A stretch of 64,000 nt of DNA from Prorocentrum cordatum (lineage: Eukaryota > Sar > Dinophyceae > Prorocentrales > Prorocentraceae), in NCBI GenBank assembly GCA_963575745.1, contig CAUYUJ010007480.1, positions 72,001-136,000 on the forward strand, written 5' to 3'. The notes under the pieces are model-generated. The model did not search any database. It saw nothing but the letters and a program-made list of their open reading frames with translations, and was not told the DNA's origin. Below are positions 32,926 to 43,544 of this stretch, one piece after another. Within the stretch, counting starts at the first letter, position 1; each line of letters starts with the position of its first letter. A program made the translations under genes and the position numbers.

Positions 32926-33307
32926 CGATAGAGGGGAGGTGGAGGTGGGCGTTTTTTTTTTTCTCCATGGCCCCATGGCCCCCTCTCGTCACCACGATTC
33001 GTCAATCGAAATTCGCATCCATCTGAATTGAAAAACAGAACGGGAGGCGAGGCCCCGCCGCCGCGAGGCTCCCTGAGCGCAATGCCCTAAGACGGGGAGC
33101 CTCCCCCTGGGGCCTTTCGTTGTCCTCCAATCGGAGGGCAAGGAGTGGCGCGCCCATCGATGCCCTCCAATCGGAGGGCAAGGAAGGGCCCCCCCTCTGC
33201 CGACCTTCCGACTGGGAGGTGGGCGGAGGGACGGGGTGGGACGGGGTCCTCTGGCTGCAGAGGCCCATTGCCGATCGGGCCGCGGGGTGACGCACGTAGC
33301 GCGCCCA
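32926..33307. other. No gene recognised; short duplicated palindromic motif
   Basis: CCTCCAATCGGAGGGCAAGGA occurs twice, ending at 33,146 and 33,184. CCTCC...GGAGG within it can pair. Confidence 0.5.
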
Positions 33308-33354
33308 GGTAACAGCCCTTCCCATCCCTTGAGGGGGGAAGAAGGGCTGTTACC
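33308..33354. repeat. Perfect 14-bp inverted repeat (strong hairpin)
   Basis: GGTAACAGCCCTTC at 33,308-33,321 and its exact complement GAAGGGCTGTTACC at 33,341-33,354, with a 19-nt loop. It could be a transposon end-like structure or an RNA hairpin; no following T run is present. Confidence 0.85.
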
Positions 33355-33429
33355 ACGACCCCCACGGCAGTCGGACTTACAGGACTTACGTTGCCTTTAC
33401 CTCCTATTGTGCCCGAGGAGGAGGAGGGG

Positions 33430-33745
33430 GGAGAGGAGGATCCAAGACGGCCCCCGAGACGCCCTCCAAGACTGCCTCCGAGATGCCCCCAAGACATTTC
33501 ACCACCAAAAAACCAAGAAGAACCCGAAACCCGAAGAAGCCCACAGAAACCTAACGCATGACAAACACCACAGACCCTGAACGTCCAGCAAGACTTCCCA
33601 AGACCCGCCTGGCACCCAAGCACCCTAAAAGCCCCGAGGCCCCGACAAACCGAAGTGCCTAAGAACTCAAATACCTAAAAGCCCAAATACCTAAGAGCCC
33701 CAAGATCCCCCCAAGAGCACCCGAGGAGCCCAAAAGATTGACACC
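33430..33745. repeat. Degenerate CCAAGA/CCGAGA minisatellite
   Basis: Loose 12-18-bp units such as CCAAGACnGCC, CCGAGACGCC and CCTAAAAGCCC, the same style as 28,365-28,530. Confidence 0.6.
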
Positions 33746-34015
33746 CTAAAGAAGCCCACTGCGAAAACGCGCCCACAAGCCGCCCCCAAACACTGAGGAT
33801 TTCAACCGCCCCCGCACAAAGGGTCCGAATGGACCGAACTCCCCAGACAGCCGACCAACCTCCCCATAGGCCTCCAAGACACCAGGGCGGTTGGCGCACA
33901 GCCATTGAACTATATTGGAAAGCGTGGCAAACATGTCTTGCGAATGGATGCGAGAATGTGCAGAAAAAACGGGGTGCGCCCCGAGCGCTGGAGCAGGCGA
34001 GCTATCCACTTCCAT
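33746..34015 (-). CDS. Possible small protein-coding exon
   Basis: A minus frame of 89 codons starts with ATG at 34,015 and contains DMFATLSNIVQWLCANRPGV then LEAYGEVGRLSGEFG, which look protein-like. The C-terminal third turns into the degenerate minisatellite, so the true end may be earlier. It lies about 300 bp downstream of the 126-aa gene, on the same strand. No family was recognised. Confidence 0.3.
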   Translation of the reverse strand: MEVDSSPAPALGAHPVFSAHSRIHSQDMFATLSNIVQWLCANRPGVLEAYGEVGRLSGEFGPFGPFVRGRLKSSVFGGGLWARFRSGLL

Positions 34016-34019
34016 CGTG

Positions 34020-34322
34020 TAATCCGGTCTTCCTCCTCCCCCCTCTCCTCCTCCTCCTCCTCCTCCTCCTCCTCCTCCTCCTCCTGCTCTCCATCCTCTT
34101 CCTTTTCAGCCCCCTTCCTTAATTAGACGCGCTCGCGCCCGCCTCCACCGCCTCCTCCTCCTTCTCCTTCTTCTCCCCCTCCTCCTCCCCCTCGTCCTCT
34201 CTCTCTTTTTGCGCCCAGGCCTCCTCCTCACCTTCCTCATGTCCCACCTCTCTCCCCCTCCTTTGCCACCCTTCTTTCTGAGCCTCGGGCCCCAACCACC
34301 TCTTTGGCAAGAGCGTTCGCGC
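34020..34322. repeat. (TCC)n-rich spacer
   Basis: TCC tracts at 34,030-34,085 and 34,150-34,200. They separate the 126-aa gene from the next candidate downstream. Confidence 0.75.
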
Positions 34323-35101
34323 CTAACCGATCCAGCCCCACTCGATCTCTTCATCGAGTATTTCCCGAGCGGGGTCGCCATTCTCTAACACGGGACCTTC
34401 GAAGCTTGCCGCGTACCACCAGTTGTGGTGTAAACCAACTCGCGCCAGTTCCTTCATCCATTCGTATGTCAGGCTTCCGCTATCCGCCCTAGCGCGTCGG
34501 GTCGACGCGCTCAGAAGTGCTGGCCAACATTCGGGGGGGGGGGGATGAAGGACCAGGGCGAGCAGGAGGAGGTGTGGAAGGGGTGAAGAGGAGGAACAGG
34601 AGGAGGAGGAGGAGGAGGAGGATGAGGAGGAGGAGGAGGAGGAGACGCAGGCAGGAGGAGGAATCGCCTGTCACAGGTTATCGCGCACAATCTTGTCCAG
34701 CTGAAGCCAACAGTAGCGCCGAGACGTGTTCGCCAAGAGGCGGATCCCGCAGGCTATTTACTGATGAGGTCTAGGTTCCCCTCCTTCCTCTTGCTCTCTC
34801 CCCTCCTCCTCCTCCTTCTCATCCTCCTCCTTCTCCTCCTTCTCATCCTCCTCCTCCTCCCCTCCTCCTCCTCCCCTTCCTCGTCCTCCCTCCCTCCTGC
34901 TACTGCTGCTGCTCCTCCTCCTCTTCCCCCCCTCCCCCTCCTCCTCCTCCTCAGCCCTTCTCCTCCCCGTGCCCCCTCATTCGTTTGATCCCTGGCTTCC
35001 TCGGGCCACGTTGGCCTTCGTGGCGGAGGTGCCCTTATAGGGCGCGTGTCGTATGGATTCTGGTAGTTGGGATCGGAGCTGAAACACATCGGAACCGACA
35101 T
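34323..35101 (-). CDS. Hypothetical protein, 126 aa, three exons
   Basis: Exons 35,101-34,966, 34,753-34,675 and 34,488-34,323 join in phase (phases 1 and 2) into 127 codons including the stop. Exon 1 starts MSVPMCFSSDPNYQNPYDTR; exon 2 reads RLLANTSRRYCWLQLDKIVR; exon 3 reads YEWMKELARVGLHHNWWYAA and ends ILDEEIEWGWIG. The ATG at 35,101 follows an in-frame stop by six codons. Intron 1 is GA-AG (donor GGG|GAGGAG, acceptor ATAG|CC) and intron 2 is GT-AG (CCT|GTGACAGG, CTAG|GG). Both introns are GGA/TCC repeat. The C-terminal half is acidic and Trp-rich. No family was recognised. The main doubt is exon 1: its donor was chosen to keep phase. Confidence 0.55.
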
Positions 35102-35575
35102 GCTGATTGAGCCCCAATCTCAGGACGCGGCTCTATCCCGCCTCCGTGCTTGGCCCAAGATATTATCCACCCCCTTTGTTTGAAAACGCATGCCCCCTGC
35201 CCCGCGGGTCACGGCAGAACGTTTCTTACCAGGGCTCAGGCCCCTCCCCTCCTCTTCCTCCTCCTCCTCCTCCTCCTCCTCCTCCCCCGCTTCTTTTTCC
35301 TCCTCCTCCTCCTGCTAATTCCTGGAGGCTATAGCTGGAGGCACCCTCTGCTCCTCCCCTCCACCGTTTCCTCCCCCTCCTCCTCCTCCTCCTCCTCATC
35401 CTCCTCCTCCTCCTATCCCCCCCTCCTCGATCCCCCTCCTCCCGCTCGGCGCGCCGAGCAGAGTGCGGGGAGGCCACTGCGACCGCAACAAGTACGACCG
35501 ACACGGCGCGCTCGGGGGTCGGGGGGGGGGGGGGGCACGAGGAACGAGCATGAGGGGTCGCGGGGGTCAGCATTC

Positions 35576-38199
35576 TTAGATGCCCTTCTCAGACGACGCT
35601 CCAATCCCGAGATGGGCCTGCAGATCCAAGCGGGCAAACACCCCCTTCTCCCACGCGCCCTCTCTGGCATAGGAAGCCTCTGCCAGGGACGCGATCATGC
35701 AATTCAGGGTTTCGTCATCCCAAGTTGCATATAAGCGAGGGTGGCCGAAGTGCTCGGTCCTGCGGGGTTGCCGAACCAAACAAAGAAGATGGCAGGGGAT
35801 GTAGTGACGATCGGAGGCTTCGAAAAAAAAAAAAAATCTTAGAAGGCAGTTCTCGATCCCGCCCTCGTTGACCCCCCTCTGATTGATCGCGCGAGTCCTA
35901 TCAGTGAGGTGCCACATCATGTGATGCTTTGGCATTGGCTTGATTCCAGACATCTTCAGTGATCTCAAGTGGCGCATGCACAAACGCCGCAGCTGCTGGC
36001 ACTCCCCAGGGTTCGGGACATCGGACAGAGATACCAAATACTTGTCCCACTCCCCCAACGCCTGCGCACACTCCAAGAGCTTTTGCCCCCGCTTCAGAGA
36101 CCCATGGAATTTTGGCAAGCCCTCCTCGACACACCATCGAAACAGCCAGCGTGCCTCTCCAGCTTTTGTTTTCAGCTTCTCTTTGAACATCGACATGCTC
36201 AAGCAATCGATGACTTCGGGGTTGTTGCCCAACAATCGCTGAGAAGAAAAATAGCCGTCTAGTTCGGCCGTTAACTTGCTCGCGCAAGCCGCCTCTCGCA
36301 TAGACACTTCGGGGAGCGTGGATCCAAACAGTGGGTTCTCTGTTGCCAAAGCCCAAACAAATTTCAAGACGACGCTGGCCATAACACCTAAACATACAGT
36401 GTGCATGTAATCTACCCCGTAGGACCCCACGATGGATATCCCCAGCTCAGCGTCCAGCAAATCATTCCGAGCCGTCGTCCTGGATTTTTTATTGCGCCTC
36501 CAGAAGCGTATCCAGCGAGGCACCTCCAACAGCGGATATTCAGCGACATCCTCAAGCCCAGGCTGCGGAGGAAGCAGGTCCCCCTTCATGATGTGGGAGC
36601 TTTCTGGGTTGATGGGGGGGCAACTGTAACCAGCGCACAAGCCGTGCCCATTCTTGCGTTTGTTGAAATACAGCTGGGTCGTCGTCAGGACCGTCGCCCA
36701 TTCCTTCGGGGCGCAACCTCATCTGACGCACTGCCCAGCCTTGGGGGTCGGAGGGGGAGAGGAGAGAGGGATCAGGGGGATGGGTGGAGGAGAACAAGGG
36801 ATGAGGAGGAAGGAGGAGGAGAAAAAGGAAGAGGAAGGGTGAGGGAGTGTCGGTGGTCACCCCCGATGGTCCTCCTGTGTATTTATGTGGACCCACTTCT
36901 CGGACTCCGCACAAGCCATCTCGTGCACATCAGAGCTGTGCGGTTCCCAAGGCGTCGTGTCCAGGGTAAGCTTGCTGGGGCCAGTTAGCTTTTCTTTGGC
37001 AGGGGTGCCGCGGCCAAGCTGTTTGGCAGGATGCCCTGAACAGCTTCTGATTGCCCTTGCAGCTTCGTGTTCAAAAACCCTCGTCTCCCTCCTCGCACCC
37101 TCCTGGGGCACCCATATCCTCCTTCCCCTCCTGAGGCGCGCGTCTCCTCCTCGACCTGTTCCTCCTCTTCCTCCTTCTCCTCCCCTGTTCCTCCCGCGTC
37201 CACTCAGTCCATCCTGCTTAGCCCTCCCTCCCTCCATTCCTCCCTCCCACCATTCTTAAAGAAAAACGCTCACCTATACTCGTGCCGATTCGTCAAGGTC
37301 GCTGGGCATAACGGACGCGGACAATGTTTATGCGACCATGTTGGCACGTTGAAATGCGATGAGAGGCCTTCCCAATCAACCATCAATTGGATGATCGCCC
37401 CACGAAAACCAAATTGCGAACCAGATAGCGCTTGGCGCGCTGCTCCCAGGGCCTCACCATCAACGCCATATTCGGGAAAAGCCCCGTCTTTCAAGGATAG
37501 CGCACACCATTTCGCATAAGTGAAGATCCTGGAGTACGTGCAATGCCCCCTGCAGCCGCACTTACAAGCCAACTGTTTCCGCAGCGCCAAAGTCACGTGC
37601 CTCCGACCACTTATCAAATTGACCAGGGACATAACTAACACTGAGCGTTGTTTACCAGATGAGGCTTGACCTCCATAGCGAGCGGCGTCCACAAATAGTC
37701 CCAGAGGCAACGTGAACACACCAGGGGGGGCATCTTTCACAACTGGGTGGCCCCAAAAAGAACGTGGCCACTGTCTTTCTGAGAACCTGCTCTGCATTGC
37801 ACCGAGGCCATGCGATTTGACCTCTTCATATCGCAACTCGTGAAAAGGTCTCACTTACAACTTCATGTCGTGTCGCAATCGGTTTGCGGTCGATTGCCCA
37901 GGAACTGATAACAGAAAGGGTTTTGTCTGGCCTAATTGTGCAGACGCCATTCTCCTATCTATGACCTCTTGATAATGGCCTCGCGCGCGGTCCCCTGGTT
38001 TTTTCCCCCAAGAGCAATCTATATGGGCCCCAGCCTTAGATGCCGTCCAAACGATCTCGCAAAACGATGTCGCCTCCAATCGACCAGTGCAATACAAACG
38101 CTGGAGTTCGAACAACAAAGCTCTGCCTGCTGCTCGTTTCTCCTCCTCGTCGCCACCGCTGGGGAAGGCGTTCGTGCGCCGCCGCTTATTGGCGGCCAT
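35576..38199 (-). CDS. Transposase-like protein, about 717 aa, four exons
   Basis: Exons 38,199-37,859, 37,789-37,274, 37,043-36,875 and 36,703-35,576 join in phase into 718 codons. The start MAANKRRRTNAFPSGGDEEE has a good context (GCGATGGCC). Exon 2 carries LGLFVDAARYGGQASSGKQR and CKCGCRGHC; exon 4 carries VDYMHTVCLGVMASVVLKFV and ends before TAA. The order of an acidic/aromatic core, a Cys cluster and a DxMHxxxLG-like motif loosely recalls Tnp2/CMC-type transposases, but I cannot assign it firmly. Introns are GT-AG (69 nt, GTAAGT donor), GT-AG (GTGAGC donor) and GA-AG (CAG|GAGG to AAG|GAAT). Reading straight through the first intron gives a TAA, so splicing is needed there. A run of 14 A at 35,823-35,836 encodes poly-Phe in exon 4 and could hide an assembly error. 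The acceptor of exon 3 is the least certain. Confidence 0.62.
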
Positions 38200-38540
38200 C
38201 GCCAGTAGCTGGCGCACCGAGAGGGGAGGGGGGCCGCCGCCGAGACGGCGCTTCAATCGCGCTGGCGCTGCAGCGGCGGTCGGTGGGAGAGTCGGCGGGA
38301 AAAAATAACGTGAACCTCATCCTCGTCCCTCTCATTCCTCCACGACGGCGGCTGGGCAAAGTAGAACATAGGAGACCGCCCCCCAGGGAGCCTGGGTCAG
38401 GGGCGCTCGGGCCTGGATTTTGAAATGATTGTTCCTCTCCCCCTTCCCTCGCAACAGGCCCAGTGCGTGGACGAGCTGTTCGTCGGACCGAGAACACGGA
38501 CAGACTCACCAGGACAGCAGCGGCTTTCAGCGCTATTGTT
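38200..38540. promoter_or_regulatory. 5' flank of the transposase-like gene, nothing specific seen
   Basis: No TTTT box, TATA-like element or spliced-leader acceptor could be singled out. The only AG acceptors near the ATG are unremarkable. Confidence 0.2.
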
Positions 38541-38720
38541 TGTTGTGCATGCTTGATTGTTCGTGTTGGCTTGCTTGCTGGATTGCACGTTGGATTGTTT
38601 GCATGCTCGATTGGTTGCGCCTTCAGTTTTGCTGCATGCATGGATGGTTAGTTGATCGTCTGCATGCTTGAGTGTCTGCGCCTTTTGCTTGATTGTTTGC
38701 GCATTGGTGCGAGTGCAACT
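38541..38720. repeat. Degenerate TTGCTTGATTG-type repeat
   Basis: Loose units such as GCATGCTTGATTGTT, GCTTGCTGGATTGC and GCATGCTCGATTGG, with a period near 14-22 bp. Confidence 0.7.
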
Positions 38721-39110
38721 CTACAATAAAATGAGGGCCGAATGCCGCCAGGGAGACAAGTGAAAGGAGAGCCCAATTAGAGCACCCAAAACAAAACGAG
38801 GACCCGATTTGAGGACCGAGCAAGGACCAAACCTCCAGAAATATACCAAAGAAAAGGTCACATGAGCGCACGGACGAGAACTTCACCGATCTCGCTGCGC
38901 ATTGATGTTTCTTCTTCAGCCTCGCTCCCCCGAGGACGGGTGATTACTTCAAGAAGGCTCGCGCGGCCGTCGCCTCTGCCGCCCCTTAACGTGCTAGGTC
39001 GCAGCAGCCAGAGAATTCGAGAGAAGAGGATCTTGAAGATCTCGAAATCGAGCGATCGGATCTCGAAACTGCTTGAACTATCGTGATCTGACCTCGGAAT
39101 CTGGTGATCG
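38721..39110. other. No gene recognised
   Basis: AT-richer unique sequence with a stretch at 38,995-39,100 rich in GATC/GATCTCGAA motifs. Confidence 0.5.
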
Positions 39111-39255
39111 GATTGAGGCTCAGCGGTGGCTCAGTGGTGGCTCAGTGGTGGGCTGATCGGGCAGCGGTCAGTTTCATGTGTTTTTACAGGTATTCTTGAG
39201 GTGATCAGTGGTCGCTCAGTGGTCGGGATCAGCGGTCGCTCAGTGGTCGTTTGCG
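39111..39255. repeat. CTCAGTGGTGG/CTCAGTGGTCG minisatellite
   Basis: Short units GGCTCAGTGGTG and GCTCAGTGGTCG repeated six or more times with interruptions. Confidence 0.75.
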
Positions 39256-39517
39256 GGCCCCCGAGATCCGAAAATTAGGCCGGCAACCGGCCATTTAGGC
39301 CGGCTGAGGCCAACGAGCGCTTAGATTTGAGCGTTTTATGTGTCAGCGATTGTTTGATTCGATCTCCTCTCGATCTTTCTCTCCTCCAGTCGATCCTCTT
39401 CCTCATCGATCGTTAGCCACGCGTGGATCGAGGAGAGGAGAGGGATCGTTGGCTGCTGTCGGAGCGCCCCCAGCGGCAGCACTAGCCTGGAGCTGGCGCT
39501 GCTCGCCCCCGAGAGAA

Positions 39518-42500
39518 TTAGGCTGCCTGCTTGCCCTTGCGCTTCTTGTTCGCCCCCCCCTGGGTCCCCTGGAGCGCCGAGTGCGCGGTCTCCGTGCGCT
39601 TGTTCTTCTGAACGAGGGTCTTCGTCTGTTCCTTCGGAGGGCGGCATCGATCCTCTTGCTGCTGCTCCGCCTTCGTTTTCTTCTGACCCTCCTCATCCCC
39701 CTGTGCCTTCTCCGCCTCCTCCTCCTTCCCCTCATCCTTCTCCTCCTACTCCTGGAGTTCATCCTGGCTCCTCCTGCTCGACCTCACCCTCCTCGCTCAG
39801 CGTGCGCCGCTGCCGAATGGATGAAGGTAGAACGGCCAAGGGGGGCAGGCTAGGCACATCGCAGTTCGCTGCCCCTCCGATCTCCAACCTCGAAAGCAGG
39901 CTCCGACTTCGGCGGGCCAAACTGCGGCCCCTCCCCCTCCCCCTCCACCTCTCCCCCTCAGAAGCCTCAAAGTAGGTGAGGTGTTTGGGTCCTTAGGGTC
40001 GTTCCTCCAGCTCATCCCCCTCGTCCTCCTCCAGCCCTCCTCCTCCTCCTCCTCCTCCTCCTCCTCCTCCTCCTCCTCCGCATTGTCCTCCCTCGTCCAG
40101 TTCCTATTCTCTCGCTGCCCCGCAGGCCTCGATCGCCGTCTTCATCGACTCCAGCTGCGACAGGATCTCGGCGTCGCCGAGCCGCTTTATCACCGATGCA
40201 AGGGCGAGCGAGGAAGGCGGGGGGTTATGGAGGGAGGAGGAGGGACGAGGGGAGGAGGAGGTGGAGGAGAAGGAGGAGGAGGAGAAGGAGAAGGACGGGA
40301 GGATGAGGAAGAGGACAGGAGCAACAAGGGAAGGCAGATGAGGTTAGGAGAGAGGAGGAGGAGGAGGAGGAGGAGGAGGAGGAGGAGGAGGAGGAGGAGC
40401 AGCAGCAGCAGCAGCAGGAAGAGGAGGAGGAGGAGGAGGAGGGGGGGGAGGAGGAGGAACACCTCCGCGTTCGGCGTGCCCTTCGCCAGCAGGTGGCTCA
40501 GCTTCGTCCTCTTCAGCTCCGCGAAGAGATCGTTCTTCTTCTTCTTGAGCTCGCCATTCACGTCGTCGCTGGCGGCCCAGGCCCAGTCTTCGGACGAGGC
40601 GATGTTGTTGATGAGCTGCTTGGCTGCATCGATCGCCTTCTTGGCCGCGCTCACGAGCTTCTTCGCGTCGCGGATGGCCGCCGCCGTAGGACTGGTAGCA
40701 GGCTTCGGGCGTGGCGTAGCTGGCTTCATCCCAATCGCCTTCGGTGCGTCCTCGTGGTTGTAGGTGACGCGAGTCTGCCAGCGCTTCGTGAACCTCTCCC
40801 TCCACTGCAATTCAAAGTATAAGAATTTCACTGTCTGGCTCTGAGGATCTAATTGGGCATATGGGTGCCCGAGTTCCAGACAGCGCTGAGCGATTCCGTA
40901 GACGCTAGCCACCGTCTCCGCGTCCTGGTGCCCCGTGGGGCCCCCTCCTCGAAGCACGTGCGAAGGACGGAGAGGAGCCGCCCTTTCTTCACCAGGCTCT
41001 CGTCGTAAGAGTCGATGCGGTCTTTGTGCTTGCGTGTCAATTCACTGAACTTCTCGGAGGCCCACTTCTTCTTGAAAGCGGTGATCTCCTTCTGGTCCTG
41101 GCCGCACGCCTGCCAATCATCATGCAACTTAGTCCCTGGCTTGCTGACCTCCCGCATGAACGTGTTGCCAAGTGCACTCCGCATTTTGAAAACCGCCCCT
41201 GCCTCAGCCATGTCCACGACCTCGAGGTCGCTCGCGAGGCCCTTGACCCTGCCCTCCTCCTTGATAGCCCGACGCAGCAAGGAGTGCTCGTTCGAGTCGT
41301 CCTTGATGTGGCTCGATGCCGCAGTTAAGCAGCCCGCCTGTTCCTTCTCCTTCTGAATCGCCAACCTCGCTAAGCGCGTGGTGGCCTGCTTCAAGATCGC
41401 CATCTTGTCTGGAGTCTCCTGTGCAAATGTCTGGCTGGCCTCAGGCGTCTGCGGCACTGAAGGCGAGGCTGCCTGTGCCTTGCGGTCGTGCTGGACGATG
41501 GCGCTTGCTGGCTGTTCTCCTGCCAACGCTGCGCGGACCCTGGCGTCGCTGGACTGCGAAGGACCCTTGCTCTGGCTTTTGAAACCCTTGCCCTTGAAGC
41601 CCTTACCCTTGAAGTCCTGGCCCTTGCAGTCTCCGATGCTCTTGAAGCCCTTGCTCTTGCCCTCGCCCTTGCCCGCGCTGCCGTCGTTCTCCGCCTGGCC
41701 GTTGCCCTTGCCAGAACTAGCGCCGTCAGCGCTCGGCTCGCGCCCATCGCCGCGTCGCGGCGAACGGCTGCGGCTGCAGCTGGGCGCGCGCCTCGACCGT
41801 CTCCGCTGCACGTCACTCTTCTCAACGAAACTCATGCGCTGGGTGCGATCCATGAAGACGCCATCCCAATCATGGTCATTCTCGTGGTCTGACTCGTGGC
41901 CACTCGACTCATCACCATCACTTGGTGGCACGTAATCATCGTCATCGTCCTCCAGGGCAGCTGGCTTCTCCGCGGCAACCGGGTGCTGCGCGGCAAGCGG
42001 GGGCCCCACGGCAAGCGGGGGCTCCACGGCAATCTGAGGCTCCGCCGCGGCGCGCAGAGCCGCGCCAGTCTGATTGGCCCTCTGACTCTCGGGGCTGCTC
42101 AAGATGTTTACGGGGCCAGCGGCGCCCAGGAAGGTCTCCTTCTGGCCGCCGTCCTCGATGGAGTCGGGATCCACGTCATCGCCTGGCGGGCGAGGCAGAG
42201 CAAAACACAATGAAGGACGTGTGAGGGGGGGAGGGGGTGCGAAGGAGGAGGAGGATCGGGATCAGAGGGAGGAGGAGGAAGAGACGGCGAAGGAGGAGGA
42301 GGAAGGTAGATGAGGAGGAGTAGGAGGAGGGAGAAGAAGAAGGAGCAGGAAGAAGAGCAGGAGCAGAAGGATGAGGAGGGTGAAGAGAAGGAGGGGAGGA
42401 GGAGGAGGAGGAGGAGGAGGAGGAGGAGGAGGAGGAGGGAGGAGGATGAGGAGGAGGAGGAGGAGGAGGAGGAGGACGAGGACGAGGAGGAGTAGAGAAA

Positions 42501-42852
42501 GAGAAGGAAGAGTAGGATGCAGGATGAGGAGGACAGAGGGCACGCCTTCGCCGAAGTGCCGCGGCGCTGCGGCGGGCTTGGCAGCGGGCAGATCGACCGC
42601 CCCAGCCGCCGCGAGTTCAGCTGCGTCGCCAGCCTCCTGCCTTGCCTTCCAGGCCGCCCACTCCTCTGCGGACATGTCGAGGCTGTCGCCGTCGTACGTG
42701 TTTTTTAGAGCAGCCTCCTGCTCAGTAAGCCAATCCTCCCACTGCTGCGAGGTCCACTCCTGCTCCTGCCAGCTCGCCCCCTCAGCGACGGTCTGGGTCG
42801 TGGCTTCGTCATCCTCGATCGGCGTCGCCATGGCGCGCGTCGGCGGCGACAT
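39518..42852 (-). CDS. Ser/Lys/Gly-rich unknown protein, about 780 aa, one probable frameshift
   Basis: Proposed exons are 42,852-42,546, 42,182-40,463, 40,184-40,128, 39,921-39,889 and 39,745-39,518. It starts MSPPTRAMATPIEDDEATTQ (a second ATG lies seven codons in), followed by Trp/Glu-rich repeats. Exon 2 has an acidic block, an SR-like stretch (RRRSRRAPSCSRSRSPRR), GKGF repeats and a helical C-terminal domain. Near 40,937-40,945 the frame shifts: one base appears missing in a G5C4 run, because coding sense continues one frame over (GHQDAETVASVYGIAQRCLE, SQTVKFLYFELQWRERFTKR). The pattern resembles an uncharacterised family I associate with dinoflagellate genomes. Introns are GC-AG (GAAG|GCGTG, CCAG|GCGAT), GT-AG, GC-AG and GT-AG. 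The last exon ends KKRKGKQAA, a nuclear-localisation-like tail. The two small 3' exons are less sure; without them the protein would stop at 40,104 (ACGAARE). Confidence 0.68.
42183..42545 (-). repeat. GC-AG intron filled with GGA/TCC repeat
   Basis: Donor GAAG|GCGTGCC and acceptor CCAG|GCGATGA share AGGCG, so the junction is repeated at both ends. The interior is almost all polypurine on the plus strand. Confidence 0.75.
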
Positions 42853-43224
42853 CTCGAGTCAGGGCCAGGGGGCCAGGGGGGTGCCGAAACGACCTCGGAG
42901 CCAACGCAGCCTTGGACGTACAGCAGAATTTCCAAACAGAATTCAGCTCGTGGCGAACTCGGTCTCTGTAGGATTTGTGGGTCTGGGGCGTCTGCTCTGG
43001 CCGTTAGGAGGCACGTGGGCTCTGAATTTCGAGTGGGATCCACCGCGTGGCGACGGTCGCCAACCCCCCTCGGATCGCATTCAAAAACCAGACCCCGTGG
43101 ATTCGACCATGGGGAGGTCGTTAAGCGCAGGCCAGTCGGATTGGCATCACAATTTCGCTTCGAATCCAGCGATGCGGTTTTGAGGACTCGGTTGTCGGGT
43201 TATGGCGACGAAGTGGCGAGGGTC

Positions 43225-43225
<1 letters not shown>
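42853..43225. other. Spacer between two same-strand genes
   Basis: About 370 bp of unique sequence upstream of the ATG at 42,852. No spliced-leader relic or core promoter element was identified. The first AG upstream of the ATG, inside CCTGACTCGAG, is a possible trans-splice acceptor. Confidence 0.4.

Positions 43226-43296
<71 letters not shown>
43226..43296. repeat. Uninterrupted run of 71 T
   Basis: On the minus strand this is A71, lying about 250 nt downstream of the stop codon of the 582-aa gene. It could be a genome-encoded poly(A) tail of a retroposed transcript, or a slipped homopolymer. Nothing else in the window has a homopolymer of this length. Confidence 0.95.
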
Positions 43297-43297
<1 letters not shown>

Positions 43298-43544
43298 TGA
43301 GGGACGCGCTCGCCACCGAAGTTAAGAGAGGCGGCCAATCCGTCGAGCGGCCCATGCTGCCCGAGGCCCCCTTACCAGGCTCGGGGCGGGGCCAAGGGCA
43401 GGATCCTCGAGGCGGGCGGGGGAGATGGGCGAGGGGTGCACGGAAGGCGAGGGAGGAGAGGAGGATAAGGGAGAGGGAGGGTCACGGAAGGAGTGGAGGG
43501 AACGGATTCAGAGAAGGTGATGGCCGCCCGACCGAGGATCCAGA

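Noticed and set aside
37855-37862. In-frame TAA in the transposase-like gene as proof of a pseudogene
   Set aside because: The stop lies inside GTAAGT, and removing a 69-nt GT-AG intron restores phase with a good protein junction.
40813-40948. GA-AG intron in the Ser/Lys-rich gene ending at TTGCAG near 40,805
   Set aside because: It keeps phase, but it would remove sequence that reads as good protein (YGIAQRCLELGHPY, TVKFLYFEL) in the adjacent frame; a one-base frameshift explains more.
43147-43338. Poly-Lys or poly-Phe frames
   Set aside because: They arise from the 71-nt T homopolymer.
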